Positions 17,825-28,177 of a DNA stretch of 64,000 nucleotides are shown here, in pieces. A model generated the notes under the pieces. That model made no database searches. It worked only from the letters and a program-made list of their open reading frames with translations, and was not told the DNA's origin. Position 1 is the stretch's first letter. The number at the start of each line of letters is the position of its first letter. Origin of the DNA: an uncultured Lachnoclostridium sp. (GTDB lineage Bacteria; Bacillota; Clostridia; Lachnospirales; Lachnospiraceae). The position numbers and the translations under genes are program-made. The DNA is taken from assembly GCA_930986645.1 (NCBI GenBank), contig CAKNJS010000006.1:31430-95429 (forward strand). Direction: 5' to 3'.

Positions 17825-19042
17825 TTAGTCCTCGATACGGATCATGTGAAGGATACCATCTATCTGAGAAGATCTGGCAAGATAATCTCCTTCCGTCATT
17901 ACTTCCGTCACAACACCGAATTCATTGTCCAGTCCGTCAACCGTAACTTTCTGCACCGGCCCGAATACTTTTTCAACTTCCGCAAGGCGTTCTTCCGCGT
18001 TTCCGCTGATACGGAGGAAAAACTGTTTTTCTGTATCCTCAATCGGGAGAAGTGTCAGCTTTTCATTCTTCCACATTGTCATAATATTTCTGCGAAGATG
18101 CTTCGCTTCATCTACAACATCTGCCACAACCGCACTGGCCGTAGGGAGTTTACCTGCACCGCTGCCGTAGAACATAGCATCCCCCAGCATATTTCCGTGT
18201 ACAAACACTGCATTAAACACATCATCCACACTGTACAGCGGGTGTTCTTTGTTCAGGAGCACAGGAGCTACGATCGCATGGAGATGATCCCCGTGACGCT
18301 TGCTTGACGCAAGCAGCTTGATCGTCATCCCCATTTTCTTAGCATAAAGCATATCTTTTTTCGTGATCTTTGTAATTCCTTCTGTGTGGATATCCTCAAA
18401 ATCAACCTGCTGTCCGGAAATCAGGGATGAGAGTATAGCAATCTTCCGGCAGGCATCGTATCCTTCTACGTCCGCTTCGGGATTGCGTTCTGCATAGCCG
18501 TTGTCCTGCGCTTCTTTTAAAACTTCATCATAATCCGCACCTTCGTAGAACATCTTGCTGAGCATATAGTTGGTCGTACCGTTCAGGATACCTGTGATCT
18601 CTTCGATCCTGTCAGCAGTCAACGAAGAGTTCAGTGCACGGATGATCGGGATACCGCCGCCCACACTGGCTTCAAACAGGAAGTTAAGTTCTCTGTCCCG
18701 GGCAATGGATAAAAGTTCCGCTCCGTGCTTTGCAACCAGCGCCTTATTAGACGTAACAACGCTTTTTCCCGCTTCAAGGCACCTCTTTACAAATGTATAC
18801 GCCGGCTCAATCCCGCCCATTACTTCCACTACAATACGGATCTCCGGGTCATTAATAATAACATCTACGTCATGTACGATCTTCTCCTGTATCGGATCGC
18901 CGGGAAAATCTCTGAGATCGAGAACGTATTTTATATTAATTTCATTTCCCGCACGCTGATTGATAATATCCCCATTTGTATTTATTACCTCGACTACACC
19001 GGAACCTACGGTACCGTACCCCATTACTGCTATATTTACCAT
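17825..19042 (-). CDS. hom: Homoserine dehydrogenase with ACT domain
   Basis: NAD(P)-dependent enzyme of 405 residues that reduces aspartate semialdehyde to homoserine, the branch point to threonine and methionine. A Rossmann start (MVNIAVMGYGTVGSGVVEVI) is followed by VVEVMGGIEPA, GGGIPIIRALNSSL and the family signature around NGYAERNPEADVEGYDACRK. Residues from about 330 on form an ACT domain (FFLRISGNAEERLAEVEKVFG) that would permit threonine feedback. First gene of the hom-apgM pair, starting after GGAGAAAACG, 63 bp past prfB. Confidence 0.95.
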   Translation of the reverse strand: MVNIAVMGYGTVGSGVVEVINTNGDIINQRAGNEINIKYVLDLRDFPGDPIQEKIVHDVDVIINDPEIRIVVEVMGGIEPAYTFVKRCLEAGKSVVTSNKALVAKHGAELLSIARDRELNFLFEASVGGGIPIIRALNSSLTADRIEEITGILNGTTNYMLSKMFYEGADYDEVLKEAQDNGYAERNPEADVEGYDACRKIAILSSLISGQQVDFEDIHTEGITKITKKDMLYAKKMGMTIKLLASSKRHGDHLHAIVAPVLLNKEHPLYSVDDVFNAVFVHGNMLGDAMFYGSGAGKLPTASAVVADVVDEAKHLRRNIMTMWKNEKLTLLPIEDTEKQFFLRISGNAEERLAEVEKVFGPVQKVTVDGLDNEFGVVTEVMTEGDYLARSSQIDGILHMIRIED

Positions 19043-19105
19043 CGTTTTCTCCTTCCCTGTACTCTGTATTCTAATGCTTCCGCGAAGCGTCCGGCCGCAC
19101 TGCTC

Positions 19106-20228
19106 TTACTGTTCATCCGCCGGCTTTCCTGTCTCCGCGCTTAAATATGCATTGATAAACGGATCGATATTGCCGTCCATTACAGCATTTACATTGCTGA
19201 CCTCTGTATTGGTTCTGTGATCTTTTACAAGCGTATATGGCTGCATGACATAAGAACGGATCTGGTTTCCGAAATTAATATCTCGCACTTCTCCCCTGAT
19301 ATCCGACATTTTTTCGGCCTGTTCCTGCTGTTTCATAAGATACAGCTTGGATTTGAGCATCTGCATTGCCTTGTCTTTATTCATATGCTGGGAACGCTCA
19401 TTCTGGCACTGCACCACAATGCCGGTCGGCAGGTGAGTGATCCTCACCGCGGATGAAGTCTTATTGATATGCTGTCCGCCCGCACCGCTGGAACGGTAGG
19501 TATCAATCTTCAGATCATCATCATTGATCTCAATGTCGATATCCTCTTCGATATCCGGGATCACGTCGCAGGAAGCAAAAGATGTCTGACGTTTTCCTGC
19601 CGCATTAAAGGGTGAGATACGCACCAGACGGTGTACGCCTTTTTCCGAGCGCAGATATCCATAGGCATTCTCGCCTTTCACCTCGAAGGTAACTCCCTTT
19701 ATCCCTGCCACATCGCCTTCCAGATAATCAAGTTCCTCTACATCATACCCTTTTTTCTCTGCCCATCTTGTGTACATACGGTACAGCATTCCTGCCCAGT
19801 CACAGGACTCCGTTCCGCCCGCTCCGGCATGAAGCGTCACGATGGCGTTATCCTTGTCATACGGACCTGTCAGAAGAGTACTGATCCGGAGTTCTTCAAA
19901 AGCCTCCTCGAATGTTTTCAGTTCCTCCTCAATCTCTTTTGAGGTCTCTTCGTCCGGCTCCTCCTCACTCATTTCTATGAGCAGTTTCATATCCTCATAG
20001 TCCGAGCAGAGCTGCTCGACCTCTTTGACAGAATCCTCAAGACCTTTCAGTTCTTTCATTACCTTCTGGGAAGTCTCCGGATCATCCCAGAATCCGGGCT
20101 CCTCCAGCCTTTTCTGTAATTCTTCAATTCTGAGTTTCTTTGACGCTAAGTCAAAGTGAATCCCTCAAATCTTTCAGCGGCTCTTCGTATGCAGTCAGTC
20201 TTGACTTCAGTTCATCTAATAAAACCAC
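19106..20228 (-). CDS. prfB: Peptide chain release factor 2 with programmed +1 frameshift
   Basis: RF2 recognises UGA and UAA stop codons and triggers peptide release. The track shows only the downstream part. A short first frame begins at GTG 20228 behind GAGGTG (VVLLDELKSRLTAYEEPLKDLRDSL) and reaches in-frame TGA at 20153-20151. A +1 slip on CTT-TGA-C rejoins the main frame (DLASKKLRIEEL), giving about 373 residues, the normal RF2 length. The anticodon-like SPF and catalytic GGQ motifs are present (RISPFNAAG; SSGAGGQHINK). RF2 abundance should therefore regulate its own synthesis. An ATG at 20255 is in frame but has a poor ribosome-binding site. Confidence 0.93.
20150..20165 (-). other. prfB programmed frameshift site
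   Basis: The minus strand reads AGGGATTCACTTTGAC: an SD-like AGGG upstream of the slippery CTT, in-frame TGA and a following C. This matches the autoregulatory RF2 recoding site known from many bacteria. Confidence 0.92.
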
Positions 20229-20300
20229 CTTATTCACCTCTTTCTTTATTTTCATATTAAATGAAAGGATTTTTATCCTCTGATTTCAGCCTTCTTCGTC

Positions 20301-22880
20301 TCAGACGGCTTTCTTGCGTCCGCAGCACTGTTTATACTTCTTCCCGCTGCCGCACGGACACGGATCGTTAGGATAGATTTTCTTTTCCACCCTTTTCTTC
20401 GGCGCGCGCGCTGAAGTGTCATCTTTATTTGTACCGGTTACCTTAGCAACCTCCTCACGCTCCACTTTCTGTTCTACACGGATGTGGAAAAGCGTCCGGA
20501 TCGTTGTCTCCGCGATCATATTAGTCATCTCGCCGAACATGTTGTATCCCGTCATCTTGTACTCTACAAGCGGATCTCTCTGTCCATAAGCCTGCAGGCC
20601 GATACCCTGACGGAGCTGTTCCATATCGTCAATGTGGTCCATCCACCTTGCATCAATGACTTTCAGGAGAACAACACGTTCTATCTCACGGATCTGTTCC
20701 GCTTCAGGGAACTCCGCCTCTTTTGCCTCATACGCCTTGACTGCGCGTTCTTTCAAAAGATGCTTAAGCTCTTTCTGGCGCATATTGCGGCATTCTTTTG
20801 CATCCGGCAGTTCCATCTGAGGGATCACATTGTGGAGATTGACATCCAGTCCTTTGATATCCCAGTCCTCCTCATCTGCCTCCGGCGATGCAAAGCGGTC
20901 CGTAATGTTCTCCACATACTCTGTGATCATATTGTAGATCGTATCCCGCATGCTCTCTCCGTCGAGCACTCTGCGCCTCTCGCCGTAAATAATCTCCCTC
21001 TGCTCGTTCATGACCTGATCATACTCCAGCAGATTCTTGCGGATGCCGAAGTTATTGATCTCCAGCTTCTTCTGAGCAGATTCGATGGCATTGGAAAGCA
21101 TCTTATGTTCGATCTGCTCTCCCTCCTGTACTCCAAGGGCATTGAACACGCCCATAAGCCGCTCCGAGCCAAACAGGCGCAGCAGATCGTCTTCCAGTGA
21201 AATGTAGAATCGGGATTCTCCGGGATCTCCCTGACGTCCGCTTCGTCCTCGGAGCTGATTATCAATACGGCGCGACTCATGCCGCTCTGTACCGATAATT
21301 TTAAGTCCGCCTGCTGCCCTTGCATCATCATCCAGCTTAATATCCGTACCACGGCCTGCCATATTCGTTGCGATTGTCACCGCGCCGTGCACACCGGCAT
21401 CAGCTACGATCTCAGCTTCCTGCTCATGATACTTTGCGTTAAGTACGTTATGTTTAATGCCTTCTTTTTTAAGCATGCCGCTCAAAAGCTCAGATACCTC
21501 TATGGTTATCGTACCGACAAGAACCGGCTGTCCTTTTGCGTGTGCTTTCTTGACTTCTTCAATTACAGCTTTATACTTTTCTTTCTTTGTCTTATAAACT
21601 GCGTCCTCGAGATCCACACGCTGTACCGGTTTGTTAGTCGGGATCTCTATAACATCCATTCCGTAAATATCGCGGAACTCTTTTTCTTCCGTAAGGGCCG
21701 TACCGGTCATACCGCTCTTCTTGTCGAACTTATTAAACAGATTCTGGAATGTAATTGTTGCCAGTGTCTTGCTCTCCCGGCGTACTTTCACATGTTCCTT
21801 CGCCTCGATTGCCTGATGGAGTCCGTCGGAATAACGGCGTCCCGGCATAATACGCCCGGTAAACTCATCGACAATCATAACTTCGCCCTCCGGCGTCACC
21901 ACATAATCCTGATCTTTGAACATAAGGTTGTGTGCACGCAGCGCAAGGATAATATTGTGCTGGATCTCAAGGTTCTCCGGATCTGCAAGGTTCTCTATAT
22001 GGAAGAATTTCTCAACTTTCTTCACACCGTCTTCTGTAAGATTGACCGTTTTTTCTTTTTCATTGACGATAAAATCACCGGTCTCCTCGATCTCTTCTCC
22101 CATGATAGCGTTGATCTTGGAAAATTCACCGCTGGCCTCGCCGCGCTCAAGCTGCCGCGCCAGAATATCACATGCCTCATACAATTTCGTAGACTTTCCG
22201 CTCTGTCCGGAAATAATAAGCGGGGTCCTTGCCTCATCGATCAGGACAGAGTCAACCTCATCGATAATGGCAAAATGCAGACCTCTCTGAACAAGCTGCT
22301 CCTTATAGATAACCATATTATCACGCAGATAATCAAATCCCAGTTCATTATTGGTCACATAAGTAATATCGCAGTTGTAGGCTTCACGCCGTTCTTTATT
22401 GTCCATGCCGTTTAATACAACGCCCACCGTAAGTCCGAGGAATTCGTGAACCTTTCCCATCCATTCGGCATCACGCTTTGCCAGATAATCATTGACCGTA
22501 ACGATATGGACACCTTTTCCTTCCAGCGCATTCAGATATGCCGGAAGGGTGGATACCAGCGTCTTACCCTCGCCGGTCTTCATCTCGGCAATACGGCCCT
22601 GATGCAGGATAATACCTCCGATGAGCTGCACTCTGTAGTGCCGCATTCCAAGTGCCCTGTATGCAGCTTCTCTCACAACCGCATAAGCCTCCGGCAGGAT
22701 ATCATCCAGAGTCTCTCCCTCCGACAGACGTTCCTTAAATTCTCTGGTCTTTCCTCTGAGCTCTTCATCAGAGAGTGCTTTCATCTCAGGCTCCATCGCC
22801 TCGATCCTGTCAACGATCGGATAAATCCGCTTCAGTTCGTTCTCGCTGTGGGTGCCGAAAATCTTCTCTATAATACCCAT
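20301..22880 (-). CDS. secA: Preprotein translocase ATPase SecA
   Basis: Peripheral motor of 859 residues that pushes preproteins through SecYEG. Walker A is [10 protein letters not shown] near residue 100, the DEAD-type box is [11 protein letters not shown] around 205, and helicase motif VI appears as [13 protein letters not shown]. The C-terminus ends in a zinc-binding SEC-C tail ([16 protein letters not shown]) that normally binds SecB or the ribosome. Length is standard. The gene has its own promoter, and prfB follows 72 bp downstream. Confidence 0.97.
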   Translation of the reverse strand: MGIIEKIFGTHSENELKRIYPIVDRIEAMEPEMKALSDEELRGKTREFKERLSEGETLDDILPEAYAVVREAAYRALGMRHYRVQLIGGIILHQGRIAEMKTGEGKTLVSTLPAYLNALEGKGVHIVTVNDYLAKRDAEWMGKVHEFLGLTVGVVLNGMDNKERREAYNCDITYVTNNELGFDYLRDNMVIYKEQLVQRGLHFAIIDEVDSVLIDEARTPLIISGQSGKSTKLYEACDILARQLERGEASGEFSKINAIMGEEIEETGDFIVNEKEKTVNLTEDGVKKVEKFFHIENLADPENLEIQHNIILALRAHNLMFKDQDYVVTPEGEVMIVDEFTGRIMPGRRYSDGLHQAIEAKEHVKVRRESKTLATITFQNLFNKFDKKSGMTGTALTEEKEFRDIYGMDVIEIPTNKPVQRVDLEDAVYKTKKEKYKAVIEEVKKAHAKGQPVLVGTITIEVSELLSGMLKKEGIKHNVLNAKYHEQEAEIVADAGVHGAVTIATNMAGRGTDIKLDDDARAAGGLKIIGTERHESRRIDNQLRGRSGRQGDPGESRFYISLEDDLLRLFGSERLMGVFNALGVQEGEQIEHKMLSNAIESAQKKLEINNFGIRKNLLEYDQVMNEQREIIYGERRRVLDGESMRDTIYNMITEYVENITDRFASPEADEEDWDIKGLDVNLHNVIPQMELPDAKECRNMRQKELKHLLKERAVKAYEAKEAEFPEAEQIREIERVVLLKVIDARWMDHIDDMEQLRQGIGLQAYGQRDPLVEYKMTGYNMFGEMTNMIAETTIRTLFHIRVEQKVEREEVAKVTGTNKDDTSARAPKKRVEKKIYPNDPCPCGSGKKYKQCCGRKKAV

Positions 22881-22949
22881 ATTACCTAATTTTAACTCCT
22901 TAATAATTAGTCTCGCACCGGTGCACAGCCCGATGCACTTACGTTTTCC

Positions 22950-22978
22950 ATTTTAGCACTAACTATAGGCTAATTCAA
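22950..22978 (-). promoter_or_regulatory. secA promoter
   Basis: TTGAAT and TAAAAT with a 17-bp spacer. The roughly 65-nt leader contains GTGCA/TGCAC and GCACCGGTGC inverted repeats that could form a small hairpin upstream of AAGGAG. Confidence 0.7.
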
Positions 22979-23007
22979 CAATTTCATAACTTGTTAACAT
23001 TTAATAA

Positions 23008-23778
23008 TCATCTATATCTTTTCACATTATCATATGGGAGTTCTCCCCCGAACAGGTCAAGCGCGCTTCCGACCGTAAAGTCCACCTTTCCGCCTCCCAG
23101 CTCTTTCAGCCGGTCCAGATCTTCCTCCGAACGGATGCCGCCGGCGTAGGTAACCGGTATTCTTCCCCATTTCCCGAGCATACGAACAAGATCCTCCTCC
23201 ATTCCGGAACGCTTTCCCTCCACATCAACACCGTGGATCAGGAATTCATCACAGCAAGCTGACAAATCTGACAGCACTTTGTCCGTAAGTTTCATATCAG
23301 TAAACTTCTGCCAGCGGTCCGTCACAACATAATATCCGTCCTCTTTTTTCCGGCAGCTCAGATCCAGAACAATATTGTCCCGCCCCGCGGCCGACATCAG
23401 TCTTTTAAGATTTTCTTTATAAAATGTCCCGTTTTTAAACACATACGAGGTAACAATCACGTGGCTTGCTCCCGCATCCAGAAAAAATTCCGCATTTTCC
23501 GCAGTAATGCCTCCTCCGATCTGCATGCCGCCCGGGTATGCCGCAAGCGCCTCAAGGGCCAGTCTTTTCGACTCTTCATAATATTCTGATCCTGCGGAAT
23601 TAAGAAGAATGATATGTCCGCCTTTCAGTCCGTCCTTTTTATACATCTCCGCATAAAAGGCCGCGTCCAGCTCAGACGCAAAGTTCGTGTCAGCCCGGTC
23701 TCCCTCATCGCGCAGGCTGCTTCCTACAATCTGCTTTACTTTTCCATTATGTATATCAATGCATGGCCTGAATCTCAT
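23008..23778 (-). CDS. hisA: Eukaryote-type HisA (ProFAR isomerase)
   Basis: A 256-residue TIM barrel catalysing the Amadori isomerisation of ProFAR to PRFAR in histidine synthesis. It starts MRFRPCIDIHNGKVKQIVG. Inserts such as YKKDGLKGGHIILLNSAG and SALDLFGGELPYDNV resemble the HIS6-like eukaryotic branch rather than classic bacterial HisA. Catalytic acids are expected in CIDI (Asp) and IVLDLS (Asp). The ATG at 23778 is preferred because the track's extra 39 N-terminal residues lack homology features. No other his gene adjoins, so it is an orphan here and may replace a missing hisA in an operon elsewhere. Confidence 0.88.
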   Translation of the reverse strand: MRFRPCIDIHNGKVKQIVGSSLRDEGDRADTNFASELDAAFYAEMYKKDGLKGGHIILLNSAGSEYYEESKRLALEALAAYPGGMQIGGGITAENAEFFLDAGASHVIVTSYVFKNGTFYKENLKRLMSAAGRDNIVLDLSCRKKEDGYYVVTDRWQKFTDMKLTDKVLSDLSACCDEFLIHGVDVEGKRSGMEEDLVRMLGKWGRIPVTYAGGIRSEEDLDRLKELGGGKVDFTVGSALDLFGGELPYDNVKRYR

Positions 23779-23919
23779 AATCCTCTTTTCCTCCGTATCT
23801 GTTCTGCGCCGCGGCTCTGCCGTTTTGTTTTTTCTGCTGTCCCGGCACAGGAATTGCCGCAGGAAGAGAAGTACTTTTCCTGCGGCATTCTGCATTCTCT
23901 TACAGCTTCTGCGGCTGTA

Positions 23920-24261
23920 TTATCTGTTATCCTGCGTATCTTTCTGCGCTCCGTTATTCTCTGTCATGTCATCGGCAGCCTTGTCAATTCCGTCTGTCAC
24001 ATCATCGGTAATATCGTCCACACCGTCTGTTACGTCATCTACAGCGTCGTCCAGAATCCCGTCGCCTTTTGAAGCATCATTCATTGTCCTGTCTTCTGTA
24101 TTATCTTTACTATTATCACTGCCGTCATTGTTGTATCTGTCGGAATCTGCCTCAGACTGGTCTGCTCCGTTATCCGCATTATCACGGCTGCCGCACGCTG
24201 TTGCTCCCAGAAGTACAAAGGTACACATCATCAGCAGCAATAACTTCTTCATTTTTTTCAT
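23920..24261 (-). CDS. Small acidic lipoprotein of unknown function
   Basis: A 113-residue secreted protein. After KKMKK and a hydrophobic stretch (LLLLMMCTFVLLGATAC) comes a lipobox ending in TAC, so the mature N-terminus should be lipidated. The rest is extremely Asp-rich and low in complexity. A repeated unit (DDAVDDVTDGVDDITDDVTDGID) has Val/Ile at regular spacing, suggesting an amphipathic helix or a cation-binding surface. The ATG at 24261 follows GGGAG and is favoured over the track start. No homologue is recognised. Confidence 0.7.
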   Translation of the reverse strand: MKKMKKLLLLMMCTFVLLGATACGSRDNADNGADQSEADSDRYNNDGSDNSKDNTEDRTMNDASKGDGILDDAVDDVTDGVDDITDDVTDGIDKAADDMTENNGAQKDTQDNR

Positions 24262-24350
24262 AAAAACAGTCTCCCTTTCCATAAATATTGTTGTACTTCT
24301 ACTATCTGCACATTTTCAATATTTATACATAAAAAGGATGCTGTTTCTTT

Positions 24351-25184
24351 TTATTTTGTGCTCTTGCGGAGTTTTTCCATGGCCCGCGCCTCGATCTGCC
24401 TCACTCTCTCCCTTGTTACACCGAGCTGCTCACCGATCTCCTCGAGCGTATGTGTCCTTTCATTATCCAGCCCGTATCGCAGACGGATCACCTGACGCTC
24501 CCTGTCCGTTAACTTTTGCAGAAGCTCTTTTACTTCTTCCTGCTGCACGAGAACATTCACGGCCTCCTCAGGCGTCGGCTCCGACCGGTCCTCCACCATA
24601 TCTCCCAGACTGCTCTCTCCGTCATCGCCTACCGGAGTCTCCAGAGAGACCGGATTCTGGAGATAATTGATGATATTTTTTACGTCCTCTTCTGTCTTAT
24701 CTCCCAGCTTCTCGGCAATCTCCTTCGGTGTAGCGTCACGTCCGAGAGACTGCTGAAGTTCCCGTGCCGTTTTCTGCACGCGTTTCATATTCTCAGCCAC
24801 ATGCACCGGCACCCGGATCTCACGTGACTGCTGATCGATTGCCCGGCGCATAGCCTCTTTGATCCACCATGAAGCATAGGTGGAAAACCTGTTTTCTTTT
24901 GTATAATCATATTTTTCTGCCGCTCTCATCAGCCCCATGTTTCCCTCCTGGATCAGATCCATCAGAGGGACACCTCTGCCCGTATAATGTTTTGCCAGAG
25001 AGACTACCAGTCTCAAATTCGCCTCTGAAAGCTTCTTTCTTGCATCTTCATCGCCCTGCGCACTCTTTTCACCAAGCATGCGCTCTTCCTCCTCACTGAG
25101 CAGGGGCATCTGCCCGATCTCGTTTAAATAAATCTGAAGAGGTTCTGACATTCCCTGTATCTGATTCTGCTGTTCCTTGTCCAT
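24351..25184 (-). CDS. RpoD-like sigma-70 factor lacking region 1.1
   Basis: Group 1/2-like sigma factor of 277 residues. Region 1.2 ([20 protein letters not shown]), region 2 ([40 protein letters not shown]), region 3 and region 4 ([29 protein letters not shown]) are all present. The acidic region 1.1 of housekeeping SigA is absent and the protein is short, so it may be a second RpoD-type factor in addition to a longer SigA elsewhere. It is not a sporulation SigF/G/K by these motifs. The ATG at 25184 behind AAAGGTG is preferred to the upstream GTG. Confidence 0.85.
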   Translation of the reverse strand: MDKEQQNQIQGMSEPLQIYLNEIGQMPLLSEEEERMLGEKSAQGDEDARKKLSEANLRLVVSLAKHYTGRGVPLMDLIQEGNMGLMRAAEKYDYTKENRFSTYASWWIKEAMRRAIDQQSREIRVPVHVAENMKRVQKTARELQQSLGRDATPKEIAEKLGDKTEEDVKNIINYLQNPVSLETPVGDDGESSLGDMVEDRSEPTPEEAVNVLVQQEEVKELLQKLTDRERQVIRLRYGLDNERTHTLEEIGEQLGVTRERVRQIEARAMEKLRKSTK

Positions 25185-25252
25185 AATTTTCTGCACCTTT
25201 TCTATAGTTTTTCGTAACAGTTCCGCCCTCAGTGATAACGCAAAGCGGCCTG

Positions 25253-27205
25253 TTACATTTTTTCAATAATCTCGCCGTTCCTGTATGCAGAGAGCAGACG
25301 CTCCAGATCCTTTACCTGTCCTTTCAGGTCCCTGCCCACATCCGTATCACCGACAAGAAGCCGGTCGTGTACTCTCTGAACAACTGTAAGTTCCGAGTGT
25401 ATATCATTTTCTTTTACAATTGCGGCCTCAGTAGATTCAAAAGGCTCATGCGCCACCAAAAGCAGCCCGTAGGAATTAAAAATGAGCGTATATCCCGCAA
25501 TGCCTGTCTGCTTCTGATATGCTCTTGAAAATCCGCCGTCAATGACCATCACCTTACCGCCGCATTTCACCGGGCTTTCACCGTCTTTTCTCTTCACAGG
25601 GACATGACCGTTTACAATATGCCCTTCGGAGGGATCAAGCCCGAATTCTCTCATAATATTGTCGATCACATTTTCATTTTCTATGTAAGAATAGTACGGA
25701 TTTTTCTTCTCGACGTGAGTTTCTTTCTCCGCAAGGAAATATCTCTCAAAAGTAGCCATTTTATTTTTGCCGAACAGCGGTGAATCCGGATGCAGCCAGA
25801 TATACCACATGATATCTTTGCCGTCCTCCCGCTCCTTTTTGTCCAGTGCAAAGAAACCTTTTCTCACATAGGCATCCAGTGTATCGTAAAGTTCTCTTCC
25901 ACGGTATTTTTTCCCGTATACTTCCGTCTCCTTCAGACTGCCGTCCTCATCAAGAGGAACACAGCCATGGTAGAGGAGATTATCATTATAAACCTTATAG
26001 AGGCCGCCTTTTGCCAGCAGAAAACGCATATGGCGCTGAAGCTTCTCACAATTGACAAATGCTTTCTCGAGACGATCCATGATTTCTTCTTCCTCTTCAC
26101 TCAGAGCATACGGGTCTTTCGGATTAATTGTCGGGAAATTTGTATCCAGAAGCCTGTATTCCTTTCCATTGAGTACAATCGTCCCTTTTTCATAGTTGAT
26201 CCGGTGCAGAAGCGCACGGTCTTCCAGATGAAAAGATTTCTGTCCGGCTATGGTCTGGCCTTCCACTTTGAACTGTATAATGGAAATTGCCTTGTGAATG
26301 CGCAGGTTCATCTGCATTTCTTCAGAATCCGGGCGGTCCGGCACTTTCAGCTTAAAACAGGTGCACGGGTCATCCTTATACACCTTAAGAGCGAAAGTCG
26401 CCAGCGGGAGCAGATTAATGCCATATCCTTCTTCCAGAATGTCCAGATTGCCATACCGGGCACAGATCCGGATCGCATTGGCAATACAGCCTCTTTGTCC
26501 GGCAGCCGCTCCCATCCACAGAACATCATGGTTTCCCCACTGAATATCCAGTGAGTGGTAAGTCATCAGCTTGTCCATAATAATGTGCGGTCCCGGTCCT
26601 CGGTCATAGATATCACCTACAATATGCAGATGATCCACCACAAGTCTCTGGATCAGCTCTGAAATCGCAACAATAAAGTCTTCTGCTCTGCCGATCCGTA
26701 TGATCGTGGAAATAATCGCATTGTAGTATGACTCCTTGTCATTCACCTCTGCTTTTTCCGTGATCAGTTCTTCGATCACATAGGCAAAATCTTTCGGGAG
26801 TGCCTTTCTTACTTTCGACCGGGTATATTTGCTCGCCGCGCGCTTGCTTACCTCAATCAGAAGATAGAGATGAACACGGTACCAGTCTTCCATATTCGTC
26901 TCGGTTTTCTTAATCATATCCATCTTCTGCTTCGGATAATAGATCAGCGTTGCCAGCGCTCTTTTATCTCTGATGCTCATCGTATTGCCGAACACATCAT
27001 CGATTTTGCGCCGTACTGAGCCGGAGCCGTTCCTGAGTACATGGGAAAACGCTTCGTACTCCCCGTGAACATCTGTGAGGAAATGTTCTGTACCTTTCGG
27101 CAGATTTAAAATAGCCTGCAGATTAATAATCTCCGTGGCTGCCGCCGCAATCGTCGGATACAGGTCTGACAGGCGCTCCAGATACCTGGTTTCAAGATTT
27201 TTCAT
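25253..27205 (-). CDS. fbp: Firmicutes-type (class III) fructose-1,6-bisphosphatase
   Basis: Gluconeogenic phosphatase of 650 residues hydrolysing fructose 1,6-bisphosphate to fructose 6-phosphate. The metallophosphatase motifs are visible as DVHGEYEAF near residue 45, [14 protein letters not shown] around 190 and [10 protein letters not shown]. The length fits the Bacillus Fbp class, not the 330-residue class I enzymes. The ATG at 27205 is preceded by GGGAGGATAAA, giving the conserved [17 protein letters not shown] start. It lies between dapB and the sigma gene in the same direction. Confidence 0.93.
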   Translation of the reverse strand: MKNLETRYLERLSDLYPTIAAAATEIINLQAILNLPKGTEHFLTDVHGEYEAFSHVLRNGSGSVRRKIDDVFGNTMSIRDKRALATLIYYPKQKMDMIKKTETNMEDWYRVHLYLLIEVSKRAASKYTRSKVRKALPKDFAYVIEELITEKAEVNDKESYYNAIISTIIRIGRAEDFIVAISELIQRLVVDHLHIVGDIYDRGPGPHIIMDKLMTYHSLDIQWGNHDVLWMGAAAGQRGCIANAIRICARYGNLDILEEGYGINLLPLATFALKVYKDDPCTCFKLKVPDRPDSEEMQMNLRIHKAISIIQFKVEGQTIAGQKSFHLEDRALLHRINYEKGTIVLNGKEYRLLDTNFPTINPKDPYALSEEEEEIMDRLEKAFVNCEKLQRHMRFLLAKGGLYKVYNDNLLYHGCVPLDEDGSLKETEVYGKKYRGRELYDTLDAYVRKGFFALDKKEREDGKDIMWYIWLHPDSPLFGKNKMATFERYFLAEKETHVEKKNPYYSYIENENVIDNIMREFGLDPSEGHIVNGHVPVKRKDGESPVKCGGKVMVIDGGFSRAYQKQTGIAGYTLIFNSYGLLLVAHEPFESTEAAIVKENDIHSELTVVQRVHDRLLVGDTDVGRDLKGQVKDLERLLSAYRNGEIIEKM

Positions 27206-27281
27206 TTTATCCTCCCGCTTTATTTCCAATTTGCCGGAACAGGACAGCCCTCTCTCAGCCATTCTGTCCCCGGCTTTTACA

Positions 27282-28040
27282 TCAGAGTCCGACTACATCT
27301 CCCATATCATACATGCCCGGAGCTTTTCCTGCGAGGAATTTTCCTGCTTCTACCGCTCCTTTGGCAAATACGCTTCTGGAATATGCCGTATGAGTAAATT
27401 CGATCACTTCATCAGTTCCCGCAAAAATCACTTCATGATTTCCAACGATCGTTCCGCCGCGGACGGCCGAGATACCGATTTCCTTTTTATCTCTTTTCTG
27501 GCGGACCTGACTTCTGTCGTACACGTAATGGTACTCATTATTCAGAGCGTCATTGACAGAATCCGCAAGCGCAAGAGCCGTTCCGCTTGGAGCGTCAAGT
27601 TTCTGGTTATGATGCCGTTCTACAATCTCGATATCATATCCTGCCGGTGCAAGCACTTTTGCGGCATCTTTTAAAAGCTTCAGGAGCAGATTGATTCCCA
27701 GAGACATATTGGCTGATTTAAGGATCGCAGTCTTTTTGGAAGCCTCCTCCACTTTCTTAAGCTGCTCCTCCGAAAGTCCTGTCGTGCACAGGACAACCGG
27801 CAGTTTCTTCTCCACACAGTAATCAAGAAGGGCATCTGCTGCTTTTGCGGTAGAAAAATCTATTACCACGTCCACATCCACATCACATTTCTCAATAGAA
27901 TCAAATACCGGATAATCGTTCGGCACCTCTGTATATGTGTCTACACCGGCTGCGATCACGGCATTCTCATCACCTTTTACGATCTCCGTAATCATTCTTC
28001 CCATCTTTCCATTACATCCATGCATCATAAATTTAATCAT
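27282..28040 (-). CDS. dapB: 4-hydroxy-tetrahydrodipicolinate reductase
   Basis: A 252-residue NAD(P)H-dependent reductase in the lysine/diaminopimelate pathway, supplying a cell-wall cross-linking amino acid. It begins with a nucleotide-binding loop (MHGCNGKMGRMI), and the signature around the catalytic residues appears as EIVERHHNQKLDAPSGTALALAD. The track ORF has 36 extra residues upstream. AGGAGGATGATAAC precedes the ATG at 28040. fbp follows 76 bp downstream. Confidence 0.95.
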   Translation of the reverse strand: MIKFMMHGCNGKMGRMITEIVKGDENAVIAAGVDTYTEVPNDYPVFDSIEKCDVDVDVVIDFSTAKAADALLDYCVEKKLPVVLCTTGLSEEQLKKVEEASKKTAILKSANMSLGINLLLKLLKDAAKVLAPAGYDIEIVERHHNQKLDAPSGTALALADSVNDALNNEYHYVYDRSQVRQKRDKKEIGISAVRGGTIVGNHEVIFAGTDEVIEFTHTAYSRSVFAKGAVEAGKFLAGKAPGMYDMGDVVGL

Positions 28041-28112
28041 GTTATCATCCTCCTGTCTTATATATCCACACAAAAACCGCCGTACTTTCAGGTGATTCTG
28101 TCTGTTACCATA

Positions 28113-28164
28113 TAAAATAAGGATATCATATCTGAGAGTTAATCTCAATACATGATATCCTTTT
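28113..28164 (-). terminator. Terminator downstream of the SSB-like gene
   Basis: Hairpin AAGGATATCAT/ATGATATCCTT with an additional inner TGAGA/TCTCA stem, then TATTTTAT on the minus strand, between the SSB-like gene and dapB. Confidence 0.75.
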
Positions 28165-28177
28165 AATGATCACACTT

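Noticed and set aside
21716-21730. TGTCGAA inside secA (also similar heptamers in purF, mraZ and a PBP)
   Set aside because: Coding-region matches at the frequency expected by chance; not taken as Spo0A sites.
21279-22415. Plus-strand 378-residue ORF
   Set aside because: It is antisense to secA, His/Cys/Phe-rich, has no ribosome-binding site and no family features.
24351-25184. Sporulation SigG or SigF
   Set aside because: Region 1.2 and region 4 read as RpoD-type; no pro-sequence or SigF/G features were seen.
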